A stretch of DNA of 64,000 nucleotides, taken from contig NZ_CP108046.1 in NCBI RefSeq assembly GCF_041435115.1, positions 10,562,180-10,626,179 of the forward strand. Direction: 5' to 3'. The notes under the pieces were generated by a model. That model had not been told where the DNA came from and made no database searches. It was given only the letters and a program-made list of their open reading frames with translations. Position 1 is the stretch's first letter. The number at the start of each line of letters is the position of its first letter. Below, piece by piece: positions 1 to 9,953 of this stretch. This DNA is from Streptomyces sp. NBC_00289 (GTDB lineage Bacteria; Actinomycetota; Actinomycetes; Streptomycetales; Streptomycetaceae). Made by a program: the position numbers and the translations under genes.

Positions 1-273
1 GCATCGCCGACGGCCTGCGGATTCCAGGGCACATGCTCGGACTTGCGCGACGTCCCTGGGAGACGCCTCAAGCGCTCGTAGTCACCGAGCGTGAGGAGGC
101 CCAAGTGCCAGAGCTGGCGCAGAGCCCCCCTGCGTCCCTGCCTGGGCCCGATGTGGACAGCATCCTGGCACTGACCACGCCAACCAGCCTTAACGCAGCG
201 ACTCTTGAGGCATTCCGCTCCTCCGTCGAGGACTACTGGCGACGAGACGACCAGCACGGCGGGGAGGCTCTTA

Positions 274-1158
274 GAGGTCCTAACAAAGGCGTTGGACGTG
301 GCGGTGGGTGATCAGGCAGACGGCGAGCCCGAGGAACGCTTCGTGGATGTCGTCGCGTCGCTCCCAGCGGATGCGCAGGCGGCGAAAGCCATGGAGCCAG
401 GCGATCGTGCGCTCGACGACGTAGCGGAAGATGCCCAGACCGGTGCCGTGCGGCTCGCCTCGCTTCGCGATCACGGGGCGGATCCCTCGCTGCCAGAGCA
501 GGCGCCGGTACTTGTCGTGGTCGTAGCCGCGGTCGGCCAGCAGCGCGTCCGGCCGTCGGCGCGGTCTGCCGGCCCGGCCCGCGACGGCCGGGATCTTGTC
601 CAGCAGGGGCTCGAGTTGGGTGACGTCGTTGCGGTTTCCGCCGGTCAGTGACACCGCGAGCGGGATGCCCTGTCCGTCGACGATGAGGTGGTGCTTGCTG
701 CCCGGACGTGCGCGGTCGACCGGGCTGGGTCCGCTTTTGGGCCCCGTCGGGCCGCGCGAACGTGCGAGGAATCGATCACCGCCCTCGACCAGTCCAGCTG
801 GTTCTTCGACCGCAGTTTCTCCAGCAGCAGCACGTGCAGCTGGTCCCAGACGCCGGCCTCGTTCCAGGCCGCCAGGCGCCGCCAGCAGGTCATCCCCGAG
901 CCGAAGCCCAGCTCCTGGGGCAGGTACTCCCACTGGATCCCGGTATGCAGGACGAAGAGGATCCCGCACAGGGCCTGGCGGTCCGGCACTCGAGGTCTGC
1001 CCTCGACCTGCTTCGGCGCCGGCTCGGGCAGCAACGGCTCGATGAGTGACCAGAGTTCATCCGACACGATCCACGGTCGCGACTGGCGTTTCCCCACGAC
1101 CAGACCAACGAGCAGACAAGCCAACAGTCACCTGATCGACAACTTTTGTTAGAGCCAG
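274..1158 (-). mobile_element. IS5-family (IS427-group-like) insertion sequence, 885 bp
   Basis: Terminal inverted repeats are visible: left gaggtcctaacaaa, right (reverse complement) ctggctctaacaaa, 11 of 14 matching with the TCTAACAAA core. A 3-bp TTA target duplication flanks it (271-273 and 1159-1161). It carries one transposase in two overlapping frames on the minus strand. The size, ends, TTA duplication and frameshifted DDE transposase all fit the IS427 group. Insertion disrupted the TPR-type regulator. Confidence 0.88.
280..1124 (-). CDS. IS5-family DDE transposase, made by -1 frameshift
   Basis: Two overlapping minus-strand frames together encode the enzyme. Frame A starts at 1124 (MACLLVGLVVGKRQ) and carries the DUF4096-like N-terminus plus the first catalytic Asp (AVIDSSH). 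Frame B ends at 280 and carries the second Asp (LLADRGYDHDKYR) and the Glu (VVERTIAWLHGFRRLR), the usual D-D-E order of the family. The frames meet at CCAAAAGC (A-tract at about 735-738), where a -1 slip would join GPK to SGPSPVDR. A-tract slippage is the established way this group makes full-length transposase. No obvious lesion is seen, so the element may be active. Confidence 0.85.
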
Positions 1159-1980
1159 TTAGGCCGGCCGTCGTTGGTCAGCTTCGCCATGTGGTCGGCC
1201 TTCTGAAAGAGAATCGCCCTCCGGCCATCCAGAACGGCCTGTACGAAATCGCGGCCGAGCTCGCACGCCTCACTGACTGGATTCACTTCGACGCCCGTCA
1301 ATACAATCAGGCGCGCACCTACTTTGCCAAGGCCCTGCAACTCGCGAAGACCATCGACGACCGTCAGTTCATGGCCAACGTCCTCGCCTGTATGAGCTTG
1401 CAGGCGACCTATCAGGACAAGCCCGCGGACTCCCTGGCACTCGTGACCGCCGCCCAAGACCAGGCCCGCTCGGCGAGCGACACCACCCCGCGCGTCCGGT
1501 CGATGCTCTCTATGCGGGAAGCCTTCGCCCATGCCACGCTCGGCAGCCAAACATCCACTCACCGGGCGATCAGGGAAGCACACCGTCAGTTCGAGCAGAT
1601 CCAGGCGAGCGACCCGGATCCGGTGTGGGTTGCCTACTTCGACGAGCCGAAACTCATCGTGGATACTGGCATTGCCCATGGCCGACTGGGCGAGGCTGCG
1701 ATGGCTGAACCGTTGATTGCGGACGCCTTACGTCGGGAAGCTCGCGCCAATCAGCGCGGCCGCGCGTTCCACGCCTTTTGGCTGGCTCGCACACAGCTTG
1801 ACCAAGGAAAGCTCGATCAGGCGTGCCACACCGCGACGCAAGCTCTGGAATCAGCATCGGCTGTGGCTTCGGAGCGAGTGTCAGGCCACTTTAGGGAGTT
1901 CTATGACCAGTTGGCCCCACACAGGCAAGAGCCCGTAGCCCTCGCCTTCGAGGCGCGGCTACGGGAACTCCTGCCACCCG

Positions 1981-2514
1981 TCAGTGGATCGCTTCATCCA
2001 TGAGCACGTACAGGAGGCCGACAAGAGATCCGCTGCTTACGATCTCTCGGCGGTCGATCATCCCGCGTATTTCGCTGAGCGGAATCCATTCGATGCGGTC
2101 GGACTCGTTCTTCTCCGTGGGCGGGCCGTCGTAAGTCGCCCCGTCCGCCCGGAACACGTGATGTTGCGAGTCCGTGATGCCGTTGGCCGGCTCGGCGTAA
2201 ATCAACGGCTTGATGGGACCGGGACGCCAGCCCGTCTCCTCCAGGACTTCGCGGGCCGCAGCCGCTTCAGGAGTCTCGCCCTCCTCGACCAGGCCCATTG
2301 GCAACTCCCAGGCCCATGCGTCCGTGATGAAGCGGTGCCGCCACATCATCAGCACTTCTTGGTGGTCGTTGACGACGGCAGCCACGGCCAGGTGCCGGAG
2401 GCGGACGACGTGGTATTCCCACCTGCGCCCGTCAGGCTGTTGGACGTCGACCAGACACAGATTTACCCAAGGATTGGTGTAGATCTGTCGTTCACCGTGG
2501 GTCTTCCACTCCAT
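1981..2514 (-). CDS. NUDIX hydrolase
   Basis: This 177-residue protein has a complete Nudix box at about residues 74-96 (G-x5-E-x7-REVLEETGW), which binds the metal and hydrolyses nucleoside diphosphate-linked compounds. The N-terminal strands (NPWVNLCLVDVQQPDGR) and the MMWRHRF segment resemble ADP-ribose pyrophosphatase-like members, but the substrate cannot be read from sequence. It is cytoplasmic, with no signal peptide. It converges on and overlaps the last 23 bases of the broken regulator. The region 2515-2787 upstream holds no gene that can be supported. Confidence 0.85.
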   Translation of the reverse strand: MEWKTHGERQIYTNPWVNLCLVDVQQPDGRRWEYHVVRLRHLAVAAVVNDHQEVLMMWRHRFITDAWAWELPMGLVEEGETPEAAAAREVLEETGWRPGPIKPLIYAEPANGITDSQHHVFRADGATYDGPPTEKNESDRIEWIPLSEIRGMIDRREIVSSGSLVGLLYVLMDEAIH

Positions 2515-2787
2515 ACCTGCGGCCCCTCTCGATCGGTCTCCAGGATCTCAGACCGATCCGGAGAGGAAAACAAGATCGCCTTTTTCGCGTCAGCCTGACG
2601 AGAGTGCGGAGGGGGGACAGCTTGGAGCAGCACTTCCGCTGGGGCATCCAGCCACCGATCATGGAGCCAACCATGCGGCTGCCACCCCCCAGCACGACCT
2701 CGATTCTGCTTTCGCTCTGCTGACCATCTGATGCCCGGGTGTCGTGTGTGGTCGGGGAGCCGGGGAGTCCGGCTGTCGTGCAGTGCC

Positions 2788-3300
2788 TCAGTACTGTTCG
2801 GTCTCCACGAAGCCCGCGTCCGCGTCGTCGTCGGCGCCGAACGCGTCCGCCGCGGCGGTCGGGTCGAATCCGGGCGGGCTGTCCTTGAGGGCCAGGCCCA
2901 TGCCGGCCAGCTTCGCCTTGACCTCGTCGATGGACTTCGCACCGAAGTTGCGGATGTCCAGCAGGTCGGCCTCGGAGCGGGCGGCGAGTTCACCCACGGA
3001 GTGGATGCCCTCACGCTTGAGGCAGTTGTACGACCGGACGGTGAGCTCGAGCTCCTCGATCGGCAGCGCGAGATCGGCGGCCAGGGCGGCGTCCGTGGGC
3101 GAGGGGCCCATGTCGATGCCCTCGGCGTCGATGTTGAGCTCACGCGCCAGACCGAACAGCTCGACCAGGGTCTTGCCGGCCGACGCCATGGCGTCACGGG
3201 GACGCATGGCCTGCTTGGTCTCGACGTCGACGATCAGCTTGTCGAAGTCGGTGCGCTGCTCGACACGGGTCGCCTCGACCTTGTAGGTGACCTGAGCACG
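2788..3300 (-). pseudogene. rpoA: 3' fragment of RNA polymerase alpha subunit gene
   Basis: From about base 3291 down to the stop at 2788 the frame matches the last ~167 residues of actinobacterial RpoA: end of the N-terminal domain ([20 protein letters not shown]), linker, and complete C-terminal domain with its helix-hairpin-helix elements ([33 protein letters not shown]) and the usual acidic C-terminal tail ending ETEQY. Intact Streptomyces RpoA is about 340 residues, so the first ~173 are missing. Bases upstream of 3300 stay open in frame but do not look like RpoA. No SD-start pair directly precedes the homology. It is most likely a captured chromosomal fragment; expression as a free alpha-CTD cannot be excluded. 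Confidence 0.8.
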
Positions 3301-4537
3301 AGGTGTTGCCTCCAGTGGTTCGGCGCCCGCTATGTGACGCCGTGGATACCACGAAGGGTACGTGCGACAGGGGCGGTAGAGCCGTTGCACAGGCCCGAAG
3401 AGGCCTCCCCACATCGCCCGGTTCGGTGGCCGGAACACCACCGGGCACTCCAGTCACAGAGCCGTCGGCCAGCGGTGAGCTATTCCAGCCGACCTTCTTC
3501 CACGCACAGACCGCGTCGGCGTTCTTGCAGTGCTCGGAGCCGGGATCGCTGGATGTTTGCGTCGCCGTGGGCGATGGCGTGTGCGGTGTGCCGTCATGAC
3601 TGCGTGAGCGCTTGCCATCGTCGCTCGAAGTCGGGTGACCACTCGGCGATGTGGGCGGAGGTGATGGGCCGGTTGTACTGGGCGGTGATCCCTTGGCTGG
3701 TGCAGGAATGCGCAACGTCTGTGGGTGTGGGAGCGGGGGTGCGCCGGCGCTGTTGGGCCCAGACGTTGTAGATCCTCCACTGGAGGAAATGCCGGCGGAG
3801 GTTGGCAGGGCTGATGGGTTTGCCACCGCGGCCGAGGAGTCCTTTCTGCGCGCAGTAGGCGGACAGCTCCTCGTCGGTGGGCTCGTTGTCTTTGGCGTTC
3901 TGGTATTCCATCCATGCCAGGTAGTAGCGGTCGGATGCGGTCAGGCTGCCCTGATCGCGGGGTGGCCCCTCTTGCCCGGCTGGGTCGGGTGCGGCGTCGT
4001 GGAGGGGCGATCGATGCTTGACGGCCTTCCGTGGGTGCAGGGCTGGGGTGTGGATGCTGTGGGCGTCTGCCGACTGGGGGTAGTTGGCGGGCGATAATTC
4101 ATCCACTGCGAGGGCTTCCACTGATTGAGGCGCGAAGAGATCTTGGAGTTCAAGGTCCTGGGGCAGGGGCTGTTGTTGCGGGGGAGATGGCGCATCTGCG
4201 GTGGTGGTGATGCCGTACTGGCTATCAGGCAAGACCCTCCACTGGTCGGTTGGTGCCTCGCCGTCGGAGGGCGCCACCTTCGGGCTGGCACTGGTGGCCT
4301 GGTTCGCGGCGTCCTCATTCAGGTTTCTGCCGTCTGTCACGGTTTTCAGCGCTCTGTCTTCCACCCGGATGGCGTCCGCGGTCTGCCGGACGGTGTGTGG
4401 GACCACTGATTGGATGGCGGCGGGGCCGGCTGGGGCCCCCTGTGTCAAGGGGATGCCGTAGCGGGCTGCCAGGCGCAGCGGCATGAGGGATTCCACCGGG
4501 GCCTTGCGCCGCCATGCCCGGCCGAAGCGGGAGCTAA

Positions 4538-5832
4538 GGGCTCGTAGCGAAACAAGTTATGAATCAGTCGCGCGGCGCGTACGTTTCCTGCTATGCCGAT
4601 CGATATGGAGTCCCTGGCCCGGCGCTACGAGGCGATCCGGGATCACCTGACCGAGCGGCAGCGACGGTTGTGGCTCGGCAACGAGGCTCGTGAGCTGGGT
4701 GGCGGCGGTGCACGGATCGTCTGTGAGGCGACCGGGGTGTCCCAGGACACGATCCGACGGGGCCGCGGGGAACTGGACGATCCGCAGCCGCTGGCGGTCG
4801 GGCGGTCCCGGGGGCCGGGAGGCGGCCGCAGACGGGCCGAGGTCCTGGACCCGCAACTGGCCGTGGACCTGGATGCCCTGGTCGAGCCGGAGACTCGTGG
4901 TGATCCGATGAACCCGCTGCGCTGGACCACGAAATCGCTGTCGCACCTGGTTGCCGAGCTGGTCAATCGGGGACACCGGTGCACCGAGAACGTCGTGGCC
5001 CGACTGCTGCACGAGGCCGGCTACTCCTTGCAGGGCAACGCCAAAACCGTCGAGGGCAAGCAGCACCCCGACCGCGACGCCCAGTTCCGCTACCTCAACG
5101 ATCAGGTCAGGGCGGCCCTCGCTGCCGGACAGCCCGTCGTGTCCGTGGACTGCAAGAAAAAGGAACTGATCGGGAACTTCAAGAACGTCGGCAAGGAATG
5201 GCGACCGCCTGGGGACCCGGTGAAGGTCAACGTCCACGACTTCCCCGGACCGGCCGGCAAAGCCATCCCCTACGGCGTCTACGACATCGGCGCCAACGCC
5301 GGCTGGGTCAGCGTCGGCATGGATCACGACACCGCCGCGTTCGCCGTGAACACCCTGCGGACCTGGTGGAACAACGTCGGCCGGGCCGCATATCCGCAGG
5401 CCACGACACTGACGATCACCGCGGACAGCGGCGGATCCAACGGCAGCCGACTACGGGCCTGGAAGACCGGGCTGGCTGCCCTCGCCGCCGAGACCGGCCT
5501 GTCGATCACCGTGCTGCACCTGCCGCCGGGTACTTCGAAGTGGAATCGCATAGAGCACCGGCTGTTCTCCGCAATCACCATGAACTGGCGCGGGACACCA
5601 CTGACCAGCCACGAGGCCGCCGTTTCCCTGATCGGTGCGACGACGACCGAGACCGGCCTGACCGTGTCCGCGGCCCTGGACACCGGTGTCTACCCCACAG
5701 GCATCAAGATCAGCGACAAGGCCATGAAGGCCCTCCCGCTGACCCGTCACGAAACCCACGGCCAGTGGAACTACACCATCAGCCCACCCGCCGACACTCC
5801 CGAACCCGCAGACGTTAAATCACACTGAGCCC
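4538..5832 (+). mobile_element. ISAzo13-family insertion sequence, copy 1 (1295 bp)
   Basis: It has short terminal inverted repeats GGGCTC, a TAA target duplication on both sides (4535-4537 and 5833-5835) and one transposase gene. A second copy of the same length encoding an identical protein lies inverted at 39745-41039. It interrupts the DUF2637 gene. Confidence 0.88.
4593..5828 (+). CDS. ISAzo13-family transposase
   Basis: The 411-residue protein has an N-terminal helix-turn-helix (EATGVSQDTIRRGRGEL), a linker with a second DNA-binding region, and a DDE integrase core: VVSVDCKKKELIG supplies the first Asp, LTITADSGGSNGSR the second, and WNRIEHRLFSAI the Glu. Length and motifs match the ISAzo13 family. 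The start is ATG at 4593. The stop lies 4 bp from the right end of the element. The translation is identical to that of copy 2, suggesting recent transposition. Confidence 0.9.
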   Translation: MPIDMESLARRYEAIRDHLTERQRRLWLGNEARELGGGGARIVCEATGVSQDTIRRGRGELDDPQPLAVGRSRGPGGGRRRAEVLDPQLAVDLDALVEPETRGDPMNPLRWTTKSLSHLVAELVNRGHRCTENVVARLLHEAGYSLQGNAKTVEGKQHPDRDAQFRYLNDQVRAALAAGQPVVSVDCKKKELIGNFKNVGKEWRPPGDPVKVNVHDFPGPAGKAIPYGVYDIGANAGWVSVGMDHDTAAFAVNTLRTWWNNVGRAAYPQATTLTITADSGGSNGSRLRAWKTGLAALAAETGLSITVLHLPPGTSKWNRIEHRLFSAITMNWRGTPLTSHEAAVSLIGATTTETGLTVSAALDTGVYPTGIKISDKAMKALPLTRHETHGQWNYTISPPADTPEPADVKSH

Positions 5833-6506
5833 TAAGCCGGGCCTGGTAGACGAGGCGTTCCTGCTCGAGCTTGATGACCTGGTCGTAGGAGCGCAGCTCC
5901 CACAGCTTCATCCGGCGCCACAGCAGGAAGGTCGGCAACGGGGAGAGGAGCCAGCGGGTGAGGCGGACGCCCTCCATGTGCTTGTCGGCGGTGATGTCGG
6001 CGATCCGGCCGATCGCGTGCCGGGCCGCCTCGACGGAGACCACGAACAGGATCGGGATCACCGCGTGCATGCCCACGCCGAGGGGGTCGGGCCAGGCCGC
6101 CGCGCCGTTGAACGCGATCGTCGCCGCCGTCAGCAGCCACGCCGTCTGGCGCAGCAGCGGGAAGGGGATCCTGATCCACGTCAGCAGCAGGTCCAGCGCG
6201 AGCAGGACGCAGATACACGCGTCGATGCCGATCGGGAAGACGTACGAGAAGTTCCCGAAGCCCTTCTTCAGGGCCAGCTCGCGGACCGCCGCGTACGAAC
6301 CCGCGAAGCCGATGCCGGCGATGACGACCGCGCCGGCCACGACCACGCCGATGAGAATGCGGTGCATCCGAGTCAGCTTGACGGGCGCGGCCACGCCGAC
6401 CCCTTTCCTGCTTCGTTATGGTGTGGTGCTGCGGTTCGGCTGCAGTCGTGCATTCTGGGGTGCACTCGAGAGTGCCGGGCTGTTGGGATCTCTGTGCTCA
6501 TGCCGG

Positions 6507-9500
6507 CTACCGGACCTTGTGCGTTGGCGTGCCCGAGCCGTCCAGCACATCCTGGATGAGCTGTTCGGTTTCCGTCTCCAGTGAGCAGTCCAGCGCCCGG
6601 TTGACCTGCTGGACGCGGGTGATGGCGGTATGCAGTCCCTGCCGGTTCCCGGCGGCATACTCGATCCTGAGCCAGTCCCGATACAACAGCTCTGCCGTGT
6701 CGTCGACGTCGAGGCCGGTCGCGACGGCCTGACGGGCCGCGCTGAGATCGTGGTGCGGGCCCGCAGGGGTGCGGTATGTGGCTACGGTGTGCGTTACGTC
6801 GATGATCCGCGTGATCATCTCCTGCTGATACGGCTCGGCCCAGGGCAGCGGCGTGCCCCCGAACGGCCTGCCGCGGACCAGGGTGAGCGCCTTCTCCAGA
6901 TCGGTCAGGCCGGACGGTCCCAGCGGCAGAGCGCGTTCGACGAGTTGAAGGAAGCGGCTCCAGTCGGACCTCACGCCGGGGGAGAGCCGGTAGGGGTCCT
7001 CGCCGGACTTGCGGCGCGGCACGTAGGGGTTGCCGGCGGGATCGCTGCCCAGGGAACGGCGCAGGCCCTGCATCCGGGCGTTGAGGGTGCTCAGTCCCCA
7101 TGGGCTGACGGGATCCATGTCGGAGCACACGGCGTCCGCGCTCCGCCCGGGCCGGAAGAACAAGAGCGTAGCGAGCTGTGCCATCCGTGGGCCGTGGCCG
7201 GTGCTGTCCACCCCCGTCACCTCGACCGGGCCCAGAACTCGGATCTCCGGCGCTTGCAGGTCATGAGCCTCCCGATCATTGGCCCCCGCTTCCGCCTCCG
7301 ACGCTGAGGCCTCCTCCGCGGCGTGCTCGGCGTCAGTCTCCTTGGGCTCTGGACCCCCTGCGGCAGGGGCCACCGGAGTCTCGGTCACCGGCGCGGGGTT
7401 CTCCTCCGCCTGAGGTACCGGTGCGGCGGTGGACAGGAGACGAAGTCCGGTGGGGTCGGTGGTGGCGGCAAGCAGGGCGGGGAAGACGTCGTTGCTCACG
7501 TCTGCTGCCGGCGTCACCGAGGGGCTCGGGCCCGCCCTGGTCGCGAGTGCGGCCGGCTCGTGGGGCTGCGTGTGCTCGGGCTGGTGCACCATGGCGGGCT
7601 CGTCCGGGACGTCCTGCCACGGTCCCTCGGCCGGGTGCGCCGGCTGCGCGGACACCTTCAACGCGGTGGTGATCTGGAGGTAGGCGGCGTGCTCCAAGCG
7701 CTGAATGGTGATCTCGGCGGCCACGGAGGCGAGTTGCTGCGGTGTGCTGAGCGAGACGTTGAGGATCTCCGCCTCGGGGAAGTGCGCGGCAGCTGTACTG
7801 GCCGGGGCGATGAGGGTGATGGGAATGGTCCCGGCCTTGTCGATGACGTCGGCAAATTCCCAAGCCGTGTCCGGGTCCAGAGAGGATGCACAGAGCAGCA
7901 CATAGGGCTGGTGACTGGTCTCGGGCATCTGGTGGGCCTCAAGCAGCCGTTCGCTCAGGTCGCGCAGCGCGTGCGTGGCCTGCCGCATGTGGGCGATCCG
8001 CGTGGTGGGCAGGAGTTGCGGCAGGTCCTCGCCGAAGCCCACCGTCACGATCTCGACTTCGCTCGCCCACGGACTCATCCCGAGTTCCAGGGCGAGCGAG
8101 GTGCACGCCTCGGTGATGTGCACCGGATTGCCGTCCAGCAGAACGGCTGGCACGCGGGCGAGGTTGAGTAGCAGAAGGTCCCCTGCTTCGGTGCTGCCGA
8201 TCGTGACGAGTCCCGGATACGGCGCCGGCACTTCGCGGGCGGCCTCCTCGTCCAGGACGGCGGCGTCGGAGTCCAGGACCCACCAACCGCCCTTCCCGGA
8301 GACGAAGGGCGCCTGCGGCTTCTGGACCATCTCCTCGGGCAGCACCTCTACCGTGCGGGTACCGATCCGAGCAGCCCGCAGCGGTGGCAGGACCGTGGCA
8401 CCCTCCTGCTGGGCCGCGCGGTGGGACAGGGTCCTCAAAACCCTGTCCAGGCGGGCGGCGCCGCCCGGTTCGGCGGCCGCCGCCAACTTTGCCTCCGCCG
8501 GAGAAGTCTCCGACGCCATGGCGATCTTCTCGCCCGGCTTGCGGCGGCGACGCTGCAGCGCCCTTCGCAAGGCGAGAGCGCCGGTGACAGCAGCGGCCAG
8601 CAGCGCCCCGGCGCCCAGCACAGTGCGCAGCACCAGCGGGCCGTCGGCGGGAGCCGACGCCGGCGTCTGGGACGCCGTGGCGGCTGGGGAGGAGCCATCG
8701 ATGCCGGACTGCTCATCCGACGCCGACGGTGAGACAGCAGAGGAGGCGGTGCTTGTGGGCTGTGGAGGCGCTGAAGCCGTCGCGGAAGGAGCATGCTCCT
8801 GGCCGGGATGCCCGGCGGGACGGCTGCTCGGTGTACGGGCAGGAGACGACGTCGGCGGGGGCGGCTGCACGTCGCTCGTGTCATCGCCCGGCTGCTGCCC
8901 GCCGTCCGGCGCCTGGGTGGCCGGGGGAGGAGTGCTCTGTTGACTGCCCGCGTCATCGCTGTCGCCGGTGTCTCGTGGCGGAGCCTGCCGGTCAGGCTGA
9001 GCGCCGGGAACAGTGATCTGCTGCCCTGCGTAGATGACATCCGGATCCGTGATCTCGGGCAGGCCGTGCGGCTGCGGCATTCCCTCGCTGGCCTTGAACA
9101 GCTCGGGCCACTTGTCGCCGTCGCCGAGCTTCTCCTCCGCGATCTTCGACAGGTAGTCGCCCGAGTGGGCCGTGACGGCGTGCTCGCTTTTGCCGGCAGA
9201 GGCCGGAGGGCCGTCCCCCAACTGCGTACGGACCCCTCCTGCAAAAGCAGCGGTATCTGGCATCTCTATCCGCCAGCCAGGCTGCAGGAAGCTGTTCGCG
9301 CGGAAGACCTGGCCATCGGGCATGACGCGGCCCTCGTTCAGGTTCGCGATCTCCCGCCACCGCTCGCCGTCGCCCAACTCCCGTTCGGCGATGCCCCACA
9401 GGCTGTCAGCAGGCCGTGTCTCGCGCACCGTGTACGACGTGCGGTACGCCGACGTGCTCACCGTGGAGGCTGGCGAGGCCTGACCGGCATTGGCGCTCTG

Positions 9501-9953
9501 TGAGGCTTGGGCTTTGCCGGGCGTGCTGGGCGCCGTTGTTGCTGGTGCGGCCTGGGCGTCGGAGGCCAGGGCCGAACTCGTCGGCAGCAGTACCAGGATG
9601 CTGCCGATGAGCAGGGCCGCGGCGCGCTGCGAGGCGCCCATCCCTCGCGGAGCGTGCCAGCTGCGGCCCCGCAGTTGTGCGACAAGCTCCCGTGCCGCGC
9701 AGAAACTGAACTGCAGCCACCCGATCCAGCCCACCGCGACGAGCAACAACAGGAAGGCCGCCCCGGTGTCCTGCCGGTCCAACAGGTGCGTGAGGTCGTC
9801 GTGGGTGGCAGCCCACATGACCGGAGTCACCCAGACCAGCAACAGCGGCAGCCCCGCGACCGCGGCGGCCAGAACGATCAGGCTCAGCACGGCCTTGACG
9901 ACACGGACCAGGGTGCGGCCCACAGTCGCGGCAGAGGAATGGCGGGTGCGCAT
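6507..9953 (-). CDS. Membrane protein with two LysM domains and a C-terminal BTAD (SARP-like) domain
   Basis: In this 1148-residue protein, residues ~15-130 hold several membrane segments. Two LysM repeats follow (~170-230, DSLWGIAERELGDGERW; ~258-316, DYLSKIAEEKLGDGDKW), then a Pro/Ser-rich linker, a further membrane segment (~440-460), a basic cytoplasmic-looking stretch, and from ~900 a bacterial transcriptional activator (BTAD/SARP-like) region (IRVLGPVEVTG ... LNARMQGLRRSLGSD). LysM usually binds peptidoglycan; BTAD is a TPR-like module of SARP regulators. The fusion suggests a wall-sensing or scaffold protein for pilus assembly (inference). Its start overlaps the stop of the upstream TadG-like gene (ATGA), so it belongs to the Tad operon. 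Confidence 0.8.
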   Translation of the reverse strand: MRTRHSSAATVGRTLVRVVKAVLSLIVLAAAVAGLPLLLVWVTPVMWAATHDDLTHLLDRQDTGAAFLLLLVAVGWIGWLQFSFCAARELVAQLRGRSWHAPRGMGASQRAAALLIGSILVLLPTSSALASDAQAAPATTAPSTPGKAQASQSANAGQASPASTVSTSAYRTSYTVRETRPADSLWGIAERELGDGERWREIANLNEGRVMPDGQVFRANSFLQPGWRIEMPDTAAFAGGVRTQLGDGPPASAGKSEHAVTAHSGDYLSKIAEEKLGDGDKWPELFKASEGMPQPHGLPEITDPDVIYAGQQITVPGAQPDRQAPPRDTGDSDDAGSQQSTPPPATQAPDGGQQPGDDTSDVQPPPPTSSPARTPSSRPAGHPGQEHAPSATASAPPQPTSTASSAVSPSASDEQSGIDGSSPAATASQTPASAPADGPLVLRTVLGAGALLAAAVTGALALRRALQRRRRKPGEKIAMASETSPAEAKLAAAAEPGGAARLDRVLRTLSHRAAQQEGATVLPPLRAARIGTRTVEVLPEEMVQKPQAPFVSGKGGWWVLDSDAAVLDEEAAREVPAPYPGLVTIGSTEAGDLLLLNLARVPAVLLDGNPVHITEACTSLALELGMSPWASEVEIVTVGFGEDLPQLLPTTRIAHMRQATHALRDLSERLLEAHQMPETSHQPYVLLCASSLDPDTAWEFADVIDKAGTIPITLIAPASTAAAHFPEAEILNVSLSTPQQLASVAAEITIQRLEHAAYLQITTALKVSAQPAHPAEGPWQDVPDEPAMVHQPEHTQPHEPAALATRAGPSPSVTPAADVSNDVFPALLAATTDPTGLRLLSTAAPVPQAEENPAPVTETPVAPAAGGPEPKETDAEHAAEEASASEAEAGANDREAHDLQAPEIRVLGPVEVTGVDSTGHGPRMAQLATLLFFRPGRSADAVCSDMDPVSPWGLSTLNARMQGLRRSLGSDPAGNPYVPRRKSGEDPYRLSPGVRSDWSRFLQLVERALPLGPSGLTDLEKALTLVRGRPFGGTPLPWAEPYQQEMITRIIDVTHTVATYRTPAGPHHDLSAARQAVATGLDVDDTAELLYRDWLRIEYAAGNRQGLHTAITRVQQVNRALDCSLETETEQLIQDVLDGSGTPTHKVR

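Larger units (their letters stand above)
3..2003 (+). pseudogene. TPR-containing XRE-type regulator, split by an IS; 5' end outside window
   Basis: The frame is open from base 3 (so the true start lies upstream) and reads IADGLRIPGHMLGLARR, a stretch typical of the region after the HTH in Streptomyces XRE/TPR regulators. The frame runs to base 273, where an 885-bp IS (274-1158) interrupts it. If the IS and one copy of the TTA target duplication are removed, codons join in frame (...GGEALR-PAVVGQLRHVV...) and continue to the stop at 2003, giving at least 370 residues. The downstream half is helical with TPR-like repeats (ARTYFAKALQLAKT, MANVLACMSLQATYQ). Known role of the family: cytoplasmic transcriptional regulation, often linked to development. 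The gene is almost certainly inactive. Its last codons overlap the convergent NUDIX gene. Confidence 0.8.
3594..6394 (-). pseudogene. DUF2637 (SpdB-like) membrane protein, split by ISAzo13-family element
   Basis: The N-terminal part (6394-5833, GTG start after AAAGGGG) has about four membrane segments (RILIGVVVAGAVVIAGIGF; FPIGIDACICVLLALDLLL; TAWLLTAATIAFNGAAA; AVIPILFVVSVEAARHAIG), the hallmark of DUF2637/SpdB plasmid-spread proteins. The frame then enters an IS at 5832. After removing 4538-5832 and one TAA duplication it continues in frame (YQARL-SSRFGRAWRRKAPVESL) to 3594, restoring about 500 residues. The C-terminal part carries a basic winged-helix-like segment (LTASDRYYLAWMEYQNAK ... 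ISPANLRRHFLQWRIYNVW). It lies last in the Tad/conjugation gene array and is probably non-functional now. Confidence 0.85.

Noticed and set aside
3301..3593. Minus-strand frame reading CKNADAVCAWKKVGWNSS between the rpoA fragment and the DUF2637 gene
   Set aside because: It looks vaguely protein-like but has no start with ribosome-binding site and no recognisable family; possibly a gene remnant.
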